Shown here in pieces: positions 17,299 to 25,514 of a stretch of 64,000 nt of DNA. The notes beneath the pieces are model-generated. The model saw nothing but the letters and a program-made list of their open reading frames with translations. It searched no databases and was not told the origin of the DNA. Numbering within the stretch: the first letter of the stretch is position 1; every line of letters starts with the position of its first letter. The DNA comes from Sphingopyxis sp. H050 (GTDB lineage Bacteria; Pseudomonadota; Alphaproteobacteria; Sphingomonadales; Sphingomonadaceae): the NCBI RefSeq assembly GCF_001468265.1, contig NZ_LNRZ01000007.1, positions 161,741 through 225,740 of the forward strand, read 5' to 3'. A program made the translations under genes and the position numbers.

Positions 17299-17766
17299 AT
17301 GCCCAAGCTCGATCTCGACACCATCCCGCAAACCAATGCCACCGGTTATCCCGCGCCCTATGACGCGCCCGTCCGGGGCCGCTGGTATCGCCGCCTCGCG
17401 CCGCCAACGGGGATCGGCGATTTCGCCGCGAGCCATGTCGTGCTGAAGCCCGGCGCATGGTCGTCGCAGCGCCACTGGCACGACGGCGAGGACGAAATGC
17501 TGGTGATGATTGCGGGGGAGGCAGTGCTGATCGAGGACGGCGGGCGCTGGCCGATGCGGGCCGGCGATATCGCAGCATGGCCAAAGGGCAGCACCAACGG
17601 CCATCATCTCGTCAACGAATCGGACGCCGATTGTGTCTTCGTCGCGCTCGGCGGCGGCAAGAAATATGACACCGGCGGCGGCTATTCGGATATCGATATG
17701 CTGTTCACGCCCGACGGCTATTTCCACAAGGACGGGACGCCCTATCCGACCAAGCGGATTCCCTAG
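17299..17766 (+). CDS. Cupin domain-containing protein
   Basis: This 155-residue protein is a single small beta-barrel of the cupin type. The metal-binding motif is recognisable: HWHDGEDEMLVMIAGEAVLIEDG carries the paired histidines and glutamate, and GHHLVNES supplies the later histidine. Substrate is not predictable. The C-terminal FTPDGYFHKDGTPYPTKRIP tail resembles the cupin group sometimes annotated as transcriptional negative regulators or sugar-binding cupins. It starts 96 nt from the divergent dapE gene and overlaps the convergent GST gene by 4 nt. Confidence 0.85.
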   Translation: MPKLDLDTIPQTNATGYPAPYDAPVRGRWYRRLAPPTGIGDFAASHVVLKPGAWSSQRHWHDGEDEMLVMIAGEAVLIEDGGRWPMRAGDIAAWPKGSTNGHHLVNESDADCVFVALGGGKKYDTGGGYSDIDMLFTPDGYFHKDGTPYPTKRIP

Positions 17767-18434
17767 CCCTCAACCGGCCCCTCGAACTTCTCGATCACCC
17801 AATCCTCGGCCTGCGCGCCGCCGATCCATTCCTGCATGCACGGGTGGCTGATCACCGCTTGGCAATAGGGGATGGCAAAGCGCGGAAGCGGGATCGAGTA
17901 GGTGAGAAAACGGGTGACCACCGGCGCGAACATCATGTCGACCGCCGACCAGTCGCCGAACAGGAAATCGCCTTCGCCGCCGAAACGCGCGCGGGCCTCG
18001 GCCCAGATCTGGATGATGCGGATCACGTCGGCCTGCACGTCGGGGAGCAGTTCGGCAGCCGGATAGATGCGGCGAATGTTCATGCTGTGATTGCGGCGCA
18101 GCGCCGCGAAGCTCGAATGCATTTCGGCGGCCATCGACCGCGCCATCGCGCGCGCCGCCATATCCTCGGGCCAATAGCCGCGGGTGCCGCCGGTCTTTTC
18201 GTTGAGATAGTCGATGATCGCAAGGCTGTCCCAGACGACGATGTCGTCGCCGTCCCACAGGATCGGCACCTTGCCGCCCGACGGGGCGAACTCGTCGCCC
18301 TCGCGGCGGTTCGACCAATCCTCGTCATAGAGCGGGACGGTGACTTCCTCGAACGGCAGGCCGCTGTGCTTGGTCGCTAGCCAGCCGCGGAGGCTCCAGC
18401 TGGAATAGGCCTTGTTGCCGATGAACAGTTTCAT
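17763..18434 (-). CDS. Glutathione S-transferase family protein
   Basis: The 223-residue product has a thioredoxin-fold N-terminal domain (MKLFIGNKAYSSWSLRGWLA) with the SSWS serine in the place of the catalytic residue, the cis-proline segment GGKVPILW, and VVWDSLAIIDYLNE as the glutathione-binding SNAIL-like motif, followed by an all-helical C-terminal domain with DWSAVDMMFAPVVTRF. This fits the bacterial class of GSTs used in detoxification. The actual substrate is unknown. It is convergent with the cupin gene. Confidence 0.9.
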   Translation of the reverse strand: MKLFIGNKAYSSWSLRGWLATKHSGLPFEEVTVPLYDEDWSNRREGDEFAPSGGKVPILWDGDDIVVWDSLAIIDYLNEKTGGTRGYWPEDMAARAMARSMAAEMHSSFAALRRNHSMNIRRIYPAAELLPDVQADVIRIIQIWAEARARFGGEGDFLFGDWSAVDMMFAPVVTRFLTYSIPLPRFAIPYCQAVISHPCMQEWIGGAQAEDWVIEKFEGPVEG

Positions 18435-18448
18435 GTCGTCTCCGAGTT

Positions 18449-18545
18449 CCCCTCCCGCTTGCGGGAGGGGCTAGGGCAGGGCCTGTCGGGCCGCGGTCGA
18501 GTTCGGAACATGCCCTCCCCCGACCCCTCCCGCAAGCGGGAGGGG
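18449..18545. repeat. Dispersed palindromic element, type A copy 2
   Basis: This element has the same core arrangement as that at 5048-5144: an opening CCCCTCCCGCTTGCGGGAGG, a variable centre, and a closing CCCTCCCGCAAGCGGGAGGG. It fills the gap between the GST gene and engB. Confidence 0.85.
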
Positions 18546-18548
18546 AGA

Positions 18549-19199
18549 TCAGGATTCGACCGCCTCCAGCACCGCGGTGCGCAGTTCGGCGATCCCCATG
18601 CCCTTTTCGCTGCTCGTCGCGATCACCTCTGGATGCGCGGCGGGATGCTTGCGGGCTTCTGCCTCGACCGCGGCATGGACTTCGGCGAGGTTGGTCGCCT
18701 TGATCTTGTCGGTCTTGGTGAGGACGAGGCGGTAGCTGACCGCGGCGACGTCGAGCATCTCGAGCACCTCGCGGTCGACGTCCTTGATACCGTGGCGGCT
18801 GTCGATCAGCACCAGCGTACGTTTCAGCACCTGCCGGCCGCGCAGATAGTCGTTCACCAGGAAGCGCCATTTCCTGACGACATCCTTCGGCGCCTTGGCG
18901 AAACCATAGCCCGGCATATCGACGAGGCGGAACACCAGCGGATTGCCGACGTCGAAATAGTTGAGCTCCTGCGTGCGCCCCGGCGTGACCGAGGTGCGGG
19001 CAAGCCCGTTTCGGTTGGTCAGCGCGTTGAGCAGCGACGATTTGCCGACGTTGGATCGGCCCGCGAACGCGATCTCGGGGACGCTGGGGCTCGGCAGATG
19101 CTGGAGGGCGGGTGCCGATTTCAGGAAGGCGATCGGCCCCGCAAACAGCTTGCGTGCCCGTTCCTCCCGATCCTCTGCGTCCGGATCGATCTCGCTCAT
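18549..19199 (-). CDS. engB: Ribosome biogenesis GTP-binding protein YihA/YsxC (EngB)
   Basis: EngB is an essential small GTPase acting in 50S assembly. The 216-residue product shows G1 AGRSNVGKSSLLNAL, G2 Thr in TSVTPGRTQ, G3 DMPGYGFA, and G4 TKTDK, with conserved spacing. The start is the ATG at 19199, which overlaps the yidC stop by 4 nt (ATGA); the open frame runs further upstream but within yidC. The order rpmH-rnpA-yidD-yidC-engB is the conserved alphaproteobacterial arrangement. Confidence is high. Confidence 0.96.
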   Translation of the reverse strand: MSEIDPDAEDREERARKLFAGPIAFLKSAPALQHLPSPSVPEIAFAGRSNVGKSSLLNALTNRNGLARTSVTPGRTQELNYFDVGNPLVFRLVDMPGYGFAKAPKDVVRKWRFLVNDYLRGRQVLKRTLVLIDSRHGIKDVDREVLEMLDVAAVSYRLVLTKTDKIKATNLAEVHAAVEAEARKHPAAHPEVIATSSEKGMGIAELRTAVLEAVES

Positions 19200-20941
19200 T
19201 TCGCCGGGGCTGCCCTCAGCTGCGGGAACTTGCGATACATGAACTGCTGCTGCGCGATCGACAGGCAGTTGTTCGTGATCCAGTAGAGCAGCAGGCCCGC
19301 CGCGAACGGCGCCATGATGAACATGAACATCCACGGCATGATCTTGAACACCTGTTGCTGGATGGGGTCGGTCGCCTGCGGGTTGAGGCGGAACTGCAGC
19401 CACATGGTGATGCCGAGGAGCAGCGCGAGCGGCCCGAGCGCCAGCAGCGACGGCGGCGTGAAGGGCAGCAGGCCGAAGAGGTTCAGGAAATGCGCCGGAT
19501 CGGGCGCCGAGAGATCCCTGATCCACAGCGCAAAGGGCTGGTGCCGCATTTCGATCGTCAGCATCAGCACCTTGTACAGCGCATAGAAGATCGGAATCTG
19601 GATCAGGATCGGCAGACAGCCCGCGAGCGGATTGATCTTCTCGTCCTTGTAGAGCTTCATCAACTCCTGTTGTTGCCGCTGCTTGTCGTCCTTGTAGCGT
19701 TCCTGCAGCGCCTTCATCTTCGGCTGGACGAGGCGCATCTGCGCCATCGAATGGAACTGGCGGTTGGCGATCGGGAACATCAGCAGGCGGATGATCAGCG
19801 TCAGGATCATGATCGCGACGCCGAAGTTGCCGACCTGCTTGAACAGCCAGTCGAGCAGCTTGAAGATCGGAATTTCGAAAAAGTCGAACCAGCCCCAGTC
19901 AATCGCATGCGACAGCCGGGTGATGCCCTGAGTGTCGGTATAGTCTTCGAGGACGCTGACTTCCTTGGCGCCGGCGAAGATGCGGCTGGTCACTGAGAGC
20001 TGGGTGCCTGGCGCAATTTGCGTGAACGGGCGCGCGAAGAGGGTCTGATAATTGTTCGACGCGGGCGTGCTGATCGACGCGGTCACGCGTTCGCCCTTGG
20101 CGGGGACGATCGCGGCCAGCCAATATTTGTCGGTGAAGCCGAGCCAGCCGGCCGAGCTGTATTTGAAGGTCTCTCCGGCATCGAGATCCTTATAGTCGAC
20201 GTCGAACTCGGATTTGCCGTCGACGAAGCCGGTCGGACCGATGTGGTTGGTCCAGCTCGTCTGCTCGTGCGGGTCGGTCGGCTTGCCGAGGCGATCGATC
20301 AGCGCATAGCTGCTCGCGCTGACCGGCGCGGTGCCGGTGTTGGCGATCGTCTGCTTCGCGGTGATCAGATAGTTGGCGTCGATGCTATAGTCGATACGGA
20401 AGGTCTGGCCCGTGGCGTTCGCCCAGCTGAGCGTCACCGGCGTCGTCGGCGTCAGCCTGGTGCCGGTCGCGGTCCAGAGCGTGTTCGGTCCCGGAACCTG
20501 CACGCCCTGCGCGGCCGCCCAGCCGACGCTCGCGAAATAGGAGGCCTTGGTATTGCCCGGCGCAAAGAGGCGCACCGGCGGCGCGTTCTTTTTGATGGTC
20601 TGGCGATATTTGGTGAGCGTGATGTCGTCGATGCGCGCGCCGACGAGGTTGATCGAGCCGGCGACCGCCGGGGTTTCGATCGGGATGCGGTTTGCCGACG
20701 CGACCGCCGCCTCGACCGGCACGATCGCCTGCGCGCCCGGCGCCGCCGTCGCCGTGCCGGGCGTCGGCAGCGCGGCCGGCTGGCCCGGCGTTGCCGTCGT
20801 CGCCGTGGGCGAACCCGCGACCGTCTTCGTCACATCGGGCTTTGCCGGGGTGGGGAAGAATTTATCCGAAACGAAGCTCCACCCCAGCAGGATGGCCGCC
20901 GACAGCAAGATTGCCGTGATCCAGTTACGCTTGTCGTCCAC
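19196..20941 (-). CDS. yidC: Membrane protein insertase YidC
   Basis: YidC inserts proteins into the inner membrane alone or with Sec. The 581-residue product has an N-terminal membrane anchor (WITAILLSAAILLGWSFV), the proline/alanine/threonine-rich linker, a large periplasmic P1 domain, and the C-terminal Oxa1-like part with five membrane segments (VGNFGVAIMILTLIIRLLMFPI, NPLAGCLPILIQIPIFYALY, LLYWITNNCLSIAQQ). The start codon is GTG at 20941. It lies 45 nt after yidD and overlaps engB by 4 nt. Confidence 0.97.
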   Translation of the reverse strand: MDDKRNWITAILLSAAILLGWSFVSDKFFPTPAKPDVTKTVAGSPTATTATPGQPAALPTPGTATAAPGAQAIVPVEAAVASANRIPIETPAVAGSINLVGARIDDITLTKYRQTIKKNAPPVRLFAPGNTKASYFASVGWAAAQGVQVPGPNTLWTATGTRLTPTTPVTLSWANATGQTFRIDYSIDANYLITAKQTIANTGTAPVSASSYALIDRLGKPTDPHEQTSWTNHIGPTGFVDGKSEFDVDYKDLDAGETFKYSSAGWLGFTDKYWLAAIVPAKGERVTASISTPASNNYQTLFARPFTQIAPGTQLSVTSRIFAGAKEVSVLEDYTDTQGITRLSHAIDWGWFDFFEIPIFKLLDWLFKQVGNFGVAIMILTLIIRLLMFPIANRQFHSMAQMRLVQPKMKALQERYKDDKQRQQQELMKLYKDEKINPLAGCLPILIQIPIFYALYKVLMLTIEMRHQPFALWIRDLSAPDPAHFLNLFGLLPFTPPSLLALGPLALLLGITMWLQFRLNPQATDPIQQQVFKIMPWMFMFIMAPFAAGLLLYWITNNCLSIAQQQFMYRKFPQLRAAPAK

Positions 20942-20986
20942 GCTCTTCGGTCTCTCTTCGTCTCAAAATGTCGGGATAGGCCGTGC

Positions 20987-21199
20987 TCAAGGCACGGGGT
21001 CATAGCCGTGACCGCCCCAAGGATGGCAGCGCAATAGCCGCTTTGTCGCCAGCCAGCCACCCTTGATCGCACCATGGCGTTTCAGCGCGACGATCGCATA
21101 TTCGCTGCACGAAGGGGCGTAGCGGCAGGTCGGCGGCAGGATGCGCGACGGGCCGAGCTGCCAGCCCCGCGCGATCAGAATGAGCAGGCGGGCGATCAT
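20987..21199 (-). CDS. yidD: Membrane protein insertion efficiency factor YidD
   Basis: YidD is a small amphipathic protein that assists YidC. The 70-residue product has the family signature CRYAPSCSEYAIVALKRHG and LLRCHPWGGHGYDPVP. It is normally very close to rnpA, but here 154 nt separate them, a gap occupied by a repeat pair (see 21211-21325). Confidence is high. Confidence 0.96.
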   Translation of the reverse strand: MIARLLILIARGWQLGPSRILPPTCRYAPSCSEYAIVALKRHGAIKGGWLATKRLLRCHPWGGHGYDPVP

Positions 21200-21210
21200 G
21201 CAGAAGGCCC

Positions 21211-21325
21211 GGAAAACTGCGTAACTTCACTCGCGATTGCACTTTTTTCGTCACCCCGATGAAGTCGGCGGTGCCGAAGGATGCGAGCCGAAGTCGCCGA
21301 AAACCGCGGAACTTCATTCGCAAAC
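21211..21325. repeat. Pair of ~28-bp dispersed elements between rnpA and yidD
   Basis: GGAAAACTGCGTAACTTCAC begins the first copy (21211-21238); a degenerate copy (GAAAACCGCGGAACTTCATT) occupies about 21299-21325. The first copy matches 26 of 28 bases with a third copy at 39481-39508 inside a coding sequence. They bracket about 60 bp, and together they expand a gap that is usually tight. No function is known to me. Confidence 0.7.
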
Positions 21326-21353
21326 GGCATTTGCCGCGGCTGAGGAAAGGCGA

Positions 21354-21698
21354 TCATGGGCTGGTCGCCAACTTCTTCGCGGCGCGCTTCAGCGCCGAAT
21401 CGAGATGTTCGCCGAGGTCGGCGAAGGCGATGTCGTTGCCGCCGGGGCGGCCGATCAGCACATGGTCGGCGCCGGCGATCCCCGATTCGGGGAGCGCGGT
21501 GCGGGCCAGCGCGCGCAGCCGCCGCTTCATGCGGTTGCGGGTGACGGCATTGCCGACTTTCTTGCTGACCGTAAAGCCGATGCCCGGCTGATCGTCACCA
21601 TCGTCGCGCAGGCGGACGAGGAGAACGAAGCCGGGCATGGGAAAGCGAAGGCCGCGGTTGGCGGCCAGAAATTCGCTGCGTTTTGAAAGCGTTCGCAC
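21354..21698 (-). CDS. rnpA: Ribonuclease P protein component
   Basis: RnpA is the protein subunit of RNase P, which trims the 5' end of tRNA precursors. The product is about 114 residues from a GTG at 21698 and carries the signature GFTVSKKVGNAVTRNRMKRRLRA. The exact start is a judgement: the frame is open far upstream over rpmH, but only the GTG sits just before the conserved LSKRSEFL block, with an AGGA 9 nt before it. The gene lies 41 nt after the rpmH stop. Confidence 0.93.
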   Translation of the reverse strand: MRTLSKRSEFLAANRGLRFPMPGFVLLVRLRDDGDDQPGIGFTVSKKVGNAVTRNRMKRRLRALARTALPESGIAGADHVLIGRPGGNDIAFADLGEHLDSALKRAAKKLATSP

Positions 21699-21739
21699 CA
21701 GCCCAGATCCTACCAGGCTTGGCAGCGAAGTGCCGGCTG

Positions 21740-21874
21740 TCAGGCCGACAGCTTCTTGCGGCCCTGGGCGCGACGGTTGGCGAGAACCTTGCGGCCGCCG
21801 ACGGTCGCCTTGCGGGCGCGGAAGCCGTGACGGCGCTTGCGCACGAGGTTGCTCGGTTGATAGGTGCGCTTCAT
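21740..21874 (-). CDS. rpmH: 50S ribosomal protein L34
   Basis: This 44-residue gene reads [20 protein letters not shown], then [20 protein letters not shown], then KLSA, the complete and highly conserved L34 sequence. It was too short to be flagged by ORF length but is certain from its sequence. It begins the rpmH-rnpA-yidD-yidC-engB cluster. Confidence 0.97.
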   Translation of the reverse strand: MKRTYQPSNLVRKRRHGFRARKATVGGRKVLANRRAQGRKKLSA

Positions 21875-21910
21875 CGCGGTTTTCCCTAGATATCGTCAAA
21901 TGCTGTAACA

Positions 21911-21938
21911 GAAAAGGGCCGCCAAGCGTGGGCGGCCA
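21911..21938 (-). terminator. Rho-independent terminator of the small membrane-protein gene
   Basis: On the minus strand GGCCGCC and GGCGGCC pair over a 7-nt loop and are followed by TTTT. It lies downstream of the 21976-22284 gene and upstream of rpmH, and so would insulate the two. Confidence 0.7.
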
Positions 21939-21975
21939 CTGTTGGAGGCGCGGATAAGCAAGAGTCGGGGGAAAG

Positions 21976-22284
21976 TCAATCGCCATCTGGCGTCTCCAGC
22001 GCGGCGCGCGCGCGGCGGCGCGCGGCGCTGACCCGGCGCATGATCCGGTCGGCGCGATCGCCATAGCCGGGGTGGCTGCGCTTGAAGCGGACATAACGGC
22101 GTTTGGCCCAGGCGCTGTTCTGGAGGCAGAGCATCAGGCCGACGGGGAAGAGGATGATGAAGCCGGGGCCCGGCAGAATGCCGACGATCGGCGAGGCGAC
22201 GATCAGCAGCGCGCCGACGACGAACAGCGCGAGGCGGATCTGCGCATTGCGCCTCAATCGTTGGTAAAGGCTGCGCTTTGCCAT
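21976..22284 (-). CDS. Small membrane protein with PGPGW-like motif
   Basis: The 102-residue product has two adjacent hydrophobic segments (ALFVVGALLIVASPIVGIL and FIILFPVGLMLCLQ) joined by PGPG, followed by a basic C-terminal tail rich in arginine (YVRFKRSHPGYGDRADRIMRR). This looks like the PGPGW family of putative bacterial membrane proteins, whose function is unknown. The ATG at 22284 is the best start; the longer frame upstream (22356) has no supporting context. A terminator follows. Confidence 0.75.
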   Translation of the reverse strand: MAKRSLYQRLRRNAQIRLALFVVGALLIVASPIVGILPGPGFIILFPVGLMLCLQNSAWAKRRYVRFKRSHPGYGDRADRIMRRVSAARRRARAALETPDGD

Positions 22285-22350
22285 GGAAGGCGATGTGGGG
22301 AGGTCGCGGGTGAGTTGCAAGTATAAAACACGTCGCGCGCAATACCCTAG

Positions 22351-22426
22351 CGTCATCCCGGCGAGGCCGGGATCTCACCGTAGCGCCGTCGGGCCGCGGC
22401 GAGACCCGGCCTTCGCCGGGGTGACG
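22351..22426. repeat. Dispersed palindromic element, type B copy 1
   Basis: CGTCATCCCGGCGAGGCCGG starts an imperfect inverted repeat that closes with CGGCCTTCGCCGGGGTGACG. Another copy with the same arms is at 23340-23418 and a degenerate one at 33331-33419. It lies between two genes. Confidence 0.8.
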
Positions 22427-22437
22427 CAAGCTGGAAA

Positions 22438-23244
22438 TCAGTTCAGCGTGACGAAGCGCGCCATGTCGTCGCGCGTCAGGTAGCGAACGTCGTCGAAAGG
22501 CGTCGCATTGGTGAGCGCGTAGAAAGCGCGCGCCTTGGCATCGTCCATGCCCATTTCGCGGTAATAGCCGATATATTCGGCGTGGACCGGATCGTTCGCG
22601 GGATAATCGTTCGCCTCGCGGCCAGTCTCGTCGGCCCAGCTGTGGACGCCGAATTCCGCATCGGGAGCGGCGCGGCGGGTGCTTCCGGCGAGCCAGAGCT
22701 CGACTGCACCCGACCGCACCGAGCCGCCGCTCGGGACGACGGTTTCCAGACCCGCCCGGCGGATCGCGCGGGCGAGGATCAGGTTCGCTTCCTCGTCCAA
22801 GCTGCCGGGGCAGTCGATCATTTCGAGGCGCTTCAAATGCGGATAGGCCGCGAGCATCGCAGCGAACTGGCGCGGCGTCGACGAGGTGACGTCGCCCGCC
22901 ATGCGGATCGTCCTATCGTCGACGACGGTGAAGGGGCCGAAATTCGCCTTGGCGCGGCCAAGCGTCGCGAGGGAGGCGGACGGAGCATAGCGCCGCGTCG
23001 CGCCGAGATCGGGGTCCGCGGCTAGCGCTTCGTCGTCCAGGAGCGCGGCGTTTTCATCGATATAGTCGCCGCCGTCCTCGTCGCCGAGGCCTTCATCGCC
23101 CGCGTCATACGTCCAGGTCACCGTCGTCGTGGTGACGGTCACGACCTGCTGCGCATGGGCCGGTGCGAACGCCAGCACCGCCGCGAAAGCGGCGACGATC
23201 AGCGTGCGGACGAACGCTTGAATCGAGACGGACGGCGAAATCAT
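22438..23244 (-). CDS. Predicted periplasmic ClpP-like protein
   Basis: The 268-residue product has an N-terminal signal peptide (LIVAAFAAVLAFAPAHAQ) and then an acidic linker. The C-terminal half resembles ClpP/crotonase-fold periplasmic proteins: MIDCPGSLDEEANLILARAI, GGSVRSGAVELWLAGSTRR and a GVHSW motif correspond in order to the oxyanion region, the serine-bearing strand turn and the histidine of that fold. Whether it is an active peptidase is unclear because the serine environment (VRSGA) is atypical. I am confident that it is secreted but not about activity. Confidence 0.65.
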   Translation of the reverse strand: MISPSVSIQAFVRTLIVAAFAAVLAFAPAHAQQVVTVTTTTVTWTYDAGDEGLGDEDGGDYIDENAALLDDEALAADPDLGATRRYAPSASLATLGRAKANFGPFTVVDDRTIRMAGDVTSSTPRQFAAMLAAYPHLKRLEMIDCPGSLDEEANLILARAIRRAGLETVVPSGGSVRSGAVELWLAGSTRRAAPDAEFGVHSWADETGREANDYPANDPVHAEYIGYYREMGMDDAKARAFYALTNATPFDDVRYLTRDDMARFVTLN

Positions 23245-23339
23245 GCCGCCGGTTTCGCGCGGGCGCGATGACCAAATGGCAAAGCGGCAGCGTCAGCGCG
23301 GCGTTAACCGCGTTTCGGGACGGGTTTTGCTGGCTCGAT

Positions 23340-23418
23340 CGTCATCCCGGCGAAGGCCGGGATCTCAACCTAGGGGCCATGACGCACCGGCGAGATCCCG
23401 GCCTCCGCCGGGATGACG
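23340..23418. repeat. Dispersed palindromic element, type B copy 2
   Basis: This copy opens with CGTCATCCCGGCGAAGGCCG and closes with GGCCTCCGCCGGGATGACG around a variable centre containing a TAGGGGCC segment. It lies between the ClpP-like gene and the end of the VOC/GST operon and could stabilise or terminate that long transcript. Confidence 0.8.
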
Positions 23419-23431
23419 GAAAGGGTTGAGT

Positions 23432-23896
23432 TCAGTCCTCCTCGCAAAGCGCCTTCAATTGTTCGGCGACCGCTTTCCAGCCGTCGACGAAGCCCATCTC
23501 TTCGTGCTGCTTTTGCGCCTCGTCGGTCCAGTGGCGCGCCCAGCCGGTGAAGCGGGTGCCGTCGCCTTCGGGCGCGATTTCCCAGCCGCCGATCATGAAG
23601 GGGGTCCCCGCGGTGAGGCGGCCGCTTGCGTCGCGGACCACCGCGTCGGTCGTGACGAAACGCGTGCCCGGCACCACCTCGAGGAAGATGCCGTCGGTCG
23701 GCATCGTCTCGCCCTCGGGGCCGTGCATCGTCATCGCGCAGCGCCCGCCGCTTTTGAGATCGAAGTCGTCGAGCGTGACGGTCCAGGGCTTCGGACACCA
23801 CCATTCGGCGGTGCGCTCGGTCATCACCTGCCATACCTTGTCGGGGGCGGCGTCAATCAGCGTCGTCACGGACAGTTCGCGCGGGGAATCGGTCAT
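23432..23896 (-). CDS. SRPBCC/AHSA1 family protein
   Basis: The 154-residue product has the Aha1/START-like fold pattern: STLIDAAPDKVWQVMTER-type opening (here VTTLIDAAPDKVWQVM), the EWWCPKPWTVT loop, DDFDLKSGGRCAMTMHGPEGE, and TGWARHWTDEAQKQHEEMGFVDGWKAVAEQLKAL. These proteins bind small hydrophobic ligands; some are enzymes. The ATG at 23896 was chosen because GGAGAGA precedes it by 4 nt; another ATG at 23908 exists. It is the last of the eleven-gene minus-strand group headed by the TetR regulator. Confidence 0.85.
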   Translation of the reverse strand: MTDSPRELSVTTLIDAAPDKVWQVMTERTAEWWCPKPWTVTLDDFDLKSGGRCAMTMHGPEGETMPTDGIFLEVVPGTRFVTTDAVVRDASGRLTAGTPFMIGGWEIAPEGDGTRFTGWARHWTDEAQKQHEEMGFVDGWKAVAEQLKALCEED

Positions 23897-23924
23897 GTTT
23901 CTCTCCATTATGTTTTCGGGGGGG

Positions 23925-24578
23925 TCAGTCGCGGTCGGGGGCGCCGAGCGGGAAATAGGCGCGGTACGGCCGGGCCTCCTCGACGCAGCGCGACACCGTC
24001 GGATGCGCGAGCAGGCGGGCGCGATAGGCGCTGAGATTCTCGTAGGTCTCGGGGATGCGGTGCACCCAGTCGGCGTAGAAGAGCGAGGGCGCGGCGGCGC
24101 AATCGGCCAGGGTGAAGCCATAGGGCGTCGCCCAGCCGCCGCCCGCGAGCTCCTTGTCGAGCCAAGCGTAGATCGTGTCGAGCCGCGCCTTCGCGCCCTC
24201 GACGATCGACTCCACATGACCCGCGGGACCGCGGATCGCGTCGTTCACGACCTGCTGCATCTGGCCCATCACATGATGGTCGAAGATGCGGTCGAAGAAG
24301 CGAACCTTGAGCGCCCCGTCGAAATCCTGCGGGATCAGCCGCGGTTCGGGGGCGAGATGGTCGAGATATTCGATGATGATCGAGGATTCGAACCAGGGCG
24401 TGCCGTCGTGGACGAGCAGCGGGAATTGCCCCACCGGCCAATGCGCCCTGAGCTCGGGCATATGATCGGGGAACGCCGGGTCGACCGAGCGATAGTCGAA
24501 ATCGAGCCCCTTTTCGTAAAGCGCGATCAGCACCTTCCACGTGTAGGAAGAAAAAGGATGGCCGTAAAAGATCAGCAT
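23925..24578 (-). CDS. Glutathione S-transferase family protein
   Basis: The 217-residue product has an N-terminal thioredoxin-like domain (LIFYGHPFSSYTWKVLIALYEK), the GQFPLLVHDG cis-Pro region, and WFESSIIIEYLDHLAP as the glutathione-binding motif, followed by the helical C-terminal domain with FTLADCAAAPSLFYADWV. Its ATG (24578) overlaps the stop of the upstream membrane-protein gene by 1 nt (TGATG), so it is co-translated. The substrate is not predictable. Confidence 0.88.
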   Translation of the reverse strand: MLIFYGHPFSSYTWKVLIALYEKGLDFDYRSVDPAFPDHMPELRAHWPVGQFPLLVHDGTPWFESSIIIEYLDHLAPEPRLIPQDFDGALKVRFFDRIFDHHVMGQMQQVVNDAIRGPAGHVESIVEGAKARLDTIYAWLDKELAGGGWATPYGFTLADCAAAPSLFYADWVHRIPETYENLSAYRARLLAHPTVSRCVEEARPYRAYFPLGAPDRD

Positions 24579-25027
24579 CAAGGGGCGTCCTTGCGGGTCA
24601 GCCATGCCAGCGGCAGGCCGATGAAGACAATGTGCGGGAAGAGGGCGACCAGCCCCTTGACGAGATCCGGCGGCGGGAAGGGCGCGCCGAAGCGCAGCGG
24701 CAGGACGATCGCATTCATCACCAGATAAAGGCCGAAACCGTAAAGGGTTCCGGTGAGCCACCAGGGATGGCGCAGCGCCGGGATACGACGAACCGCGAAG
24801 AACCAGAAGCCGACCATCGCACCCATGATGGCGAAATGCGTCGCGAGACCGGCGAGGGCACCGCCGAACCCCCAGTCCCCCGCGCCGTCGCCGAACGGCC
24901 CCTTGGCGACGCCGCGCAGCATCCTGCCGGGGTCGCTCCCCGCGAGCACGCTCCACACCGCCGCGTAGGCGATGTCGAGCGTGCCGCAGAGCAGCCACGC
25001 GAAGAGGAACGGGTTACGCCGCGCCAA
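24578..25027 (-). CDS. Small polytopic membrane protein
   Basis: The 149-residue product has four hydrophobic segments and includes DGAGDWGFGGALAGLATHFAIMGAMVGFWFFAV. I do not recognise a specific family. The start appears to be TTG (25027), 14 nt inside the upstream VOC gene, with no better in-frame ATG near the conserved-looking N-terminus; a downstream start is possible. Position in the operon suggests a role linked to the VOC and GST proteins, perhaps transport or membrane stress, but this is inference. Confidence 0.65.
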   Translation of the reverse strand: MARRNPFLFAWLLCGTLDIAYAAVWSVLAGSDPGRMLRGVAKGPFGDGAGDWGFGGALAGLATHFAIMGAMVGFWFFAVRRIPALRHPWWLTGTLYGFGLYLVMNAIVLPLRFGAPFPPPDLVKGLVALFPHIVFIGLPLAWLTRKDAP

Positions 25028-25514
25028 CGCCTTCGCCCCGGATCGCGGCTTCGATCGCCGCGACGTCGATCTTCTTCATCGTCATCATCGCCTCGAACGC
25101 GCGCTTGGCGGCGGCCTGATCGCCGCTTGTCATCACATCGGTCAGCGCGCGCGGGGTGATCTGCCACGAGATGCCCCATTTGTCCTTGCACCAGCCGCAC
25201 ATGCTTTCTTGGCCGCCATTGCCGACGATCGCGTTCCACAGGCGGTCGGTTTCCTCCTGCGTGTCGGTGTGGACCTGAAAGGAAAAGGCCTCGCTATGCT
25301 TGAAGGTCGAGCCGCCGTTGAGCCCGATGCAGGGGTAACCCAGCACGGTGAAATCGACGGTGAGGACATCGCCTTCCTTGCCGCTGGGATTGTCGCCCGG
25401 CGCGCGGTGGATGCCGCCGACGCTGCTGTCGGGGAAGGTCGCGGCATAGAAGTTCGCCGCTTCCTCGGCATCCTTGTCGTACCAGAGGCACAACGTTGCT
25501 TTGCTCGACATCAT
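25014..25514 (-). CDS. VOC family protein (PhnB-like, 3-demethylubiquinone-9 3-methyltransferase-type)
   Basis: The 166-residue product follows the PhnB-like VOC pattern: LCLWYDKDAEEAANFYAATFPDSSVG, GEGVDLTVDFTVLG-like strand (here GDVLTVDFTVLGYPCIGLNGG), and the closing CGWCKDKWGISWQITPRALTDVM. Cysteines in this last block are typical of the group. Members bind metals and small molecules but their activity is usually unknown. The start ATG at 25514 overlaps the upstream VOC gene by 4 nt (ATGA). Confidence 0.85.
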   Translation of the reverse strand: MMSSKATLCLWYDKDAEEAANFYAATFPDSSVGGIHRAPGDNPSGKEGDVLTVDFTVLGYPCIGLNGGSTFKHSEAFSFQVHTDTQEETDRLWNAIVGNGGQESMCGWCKDKWGISWQITPRALTDVMTSGDQAAAKRAFEAMMTMKKIDVAAIEAAIRGEGVGAA

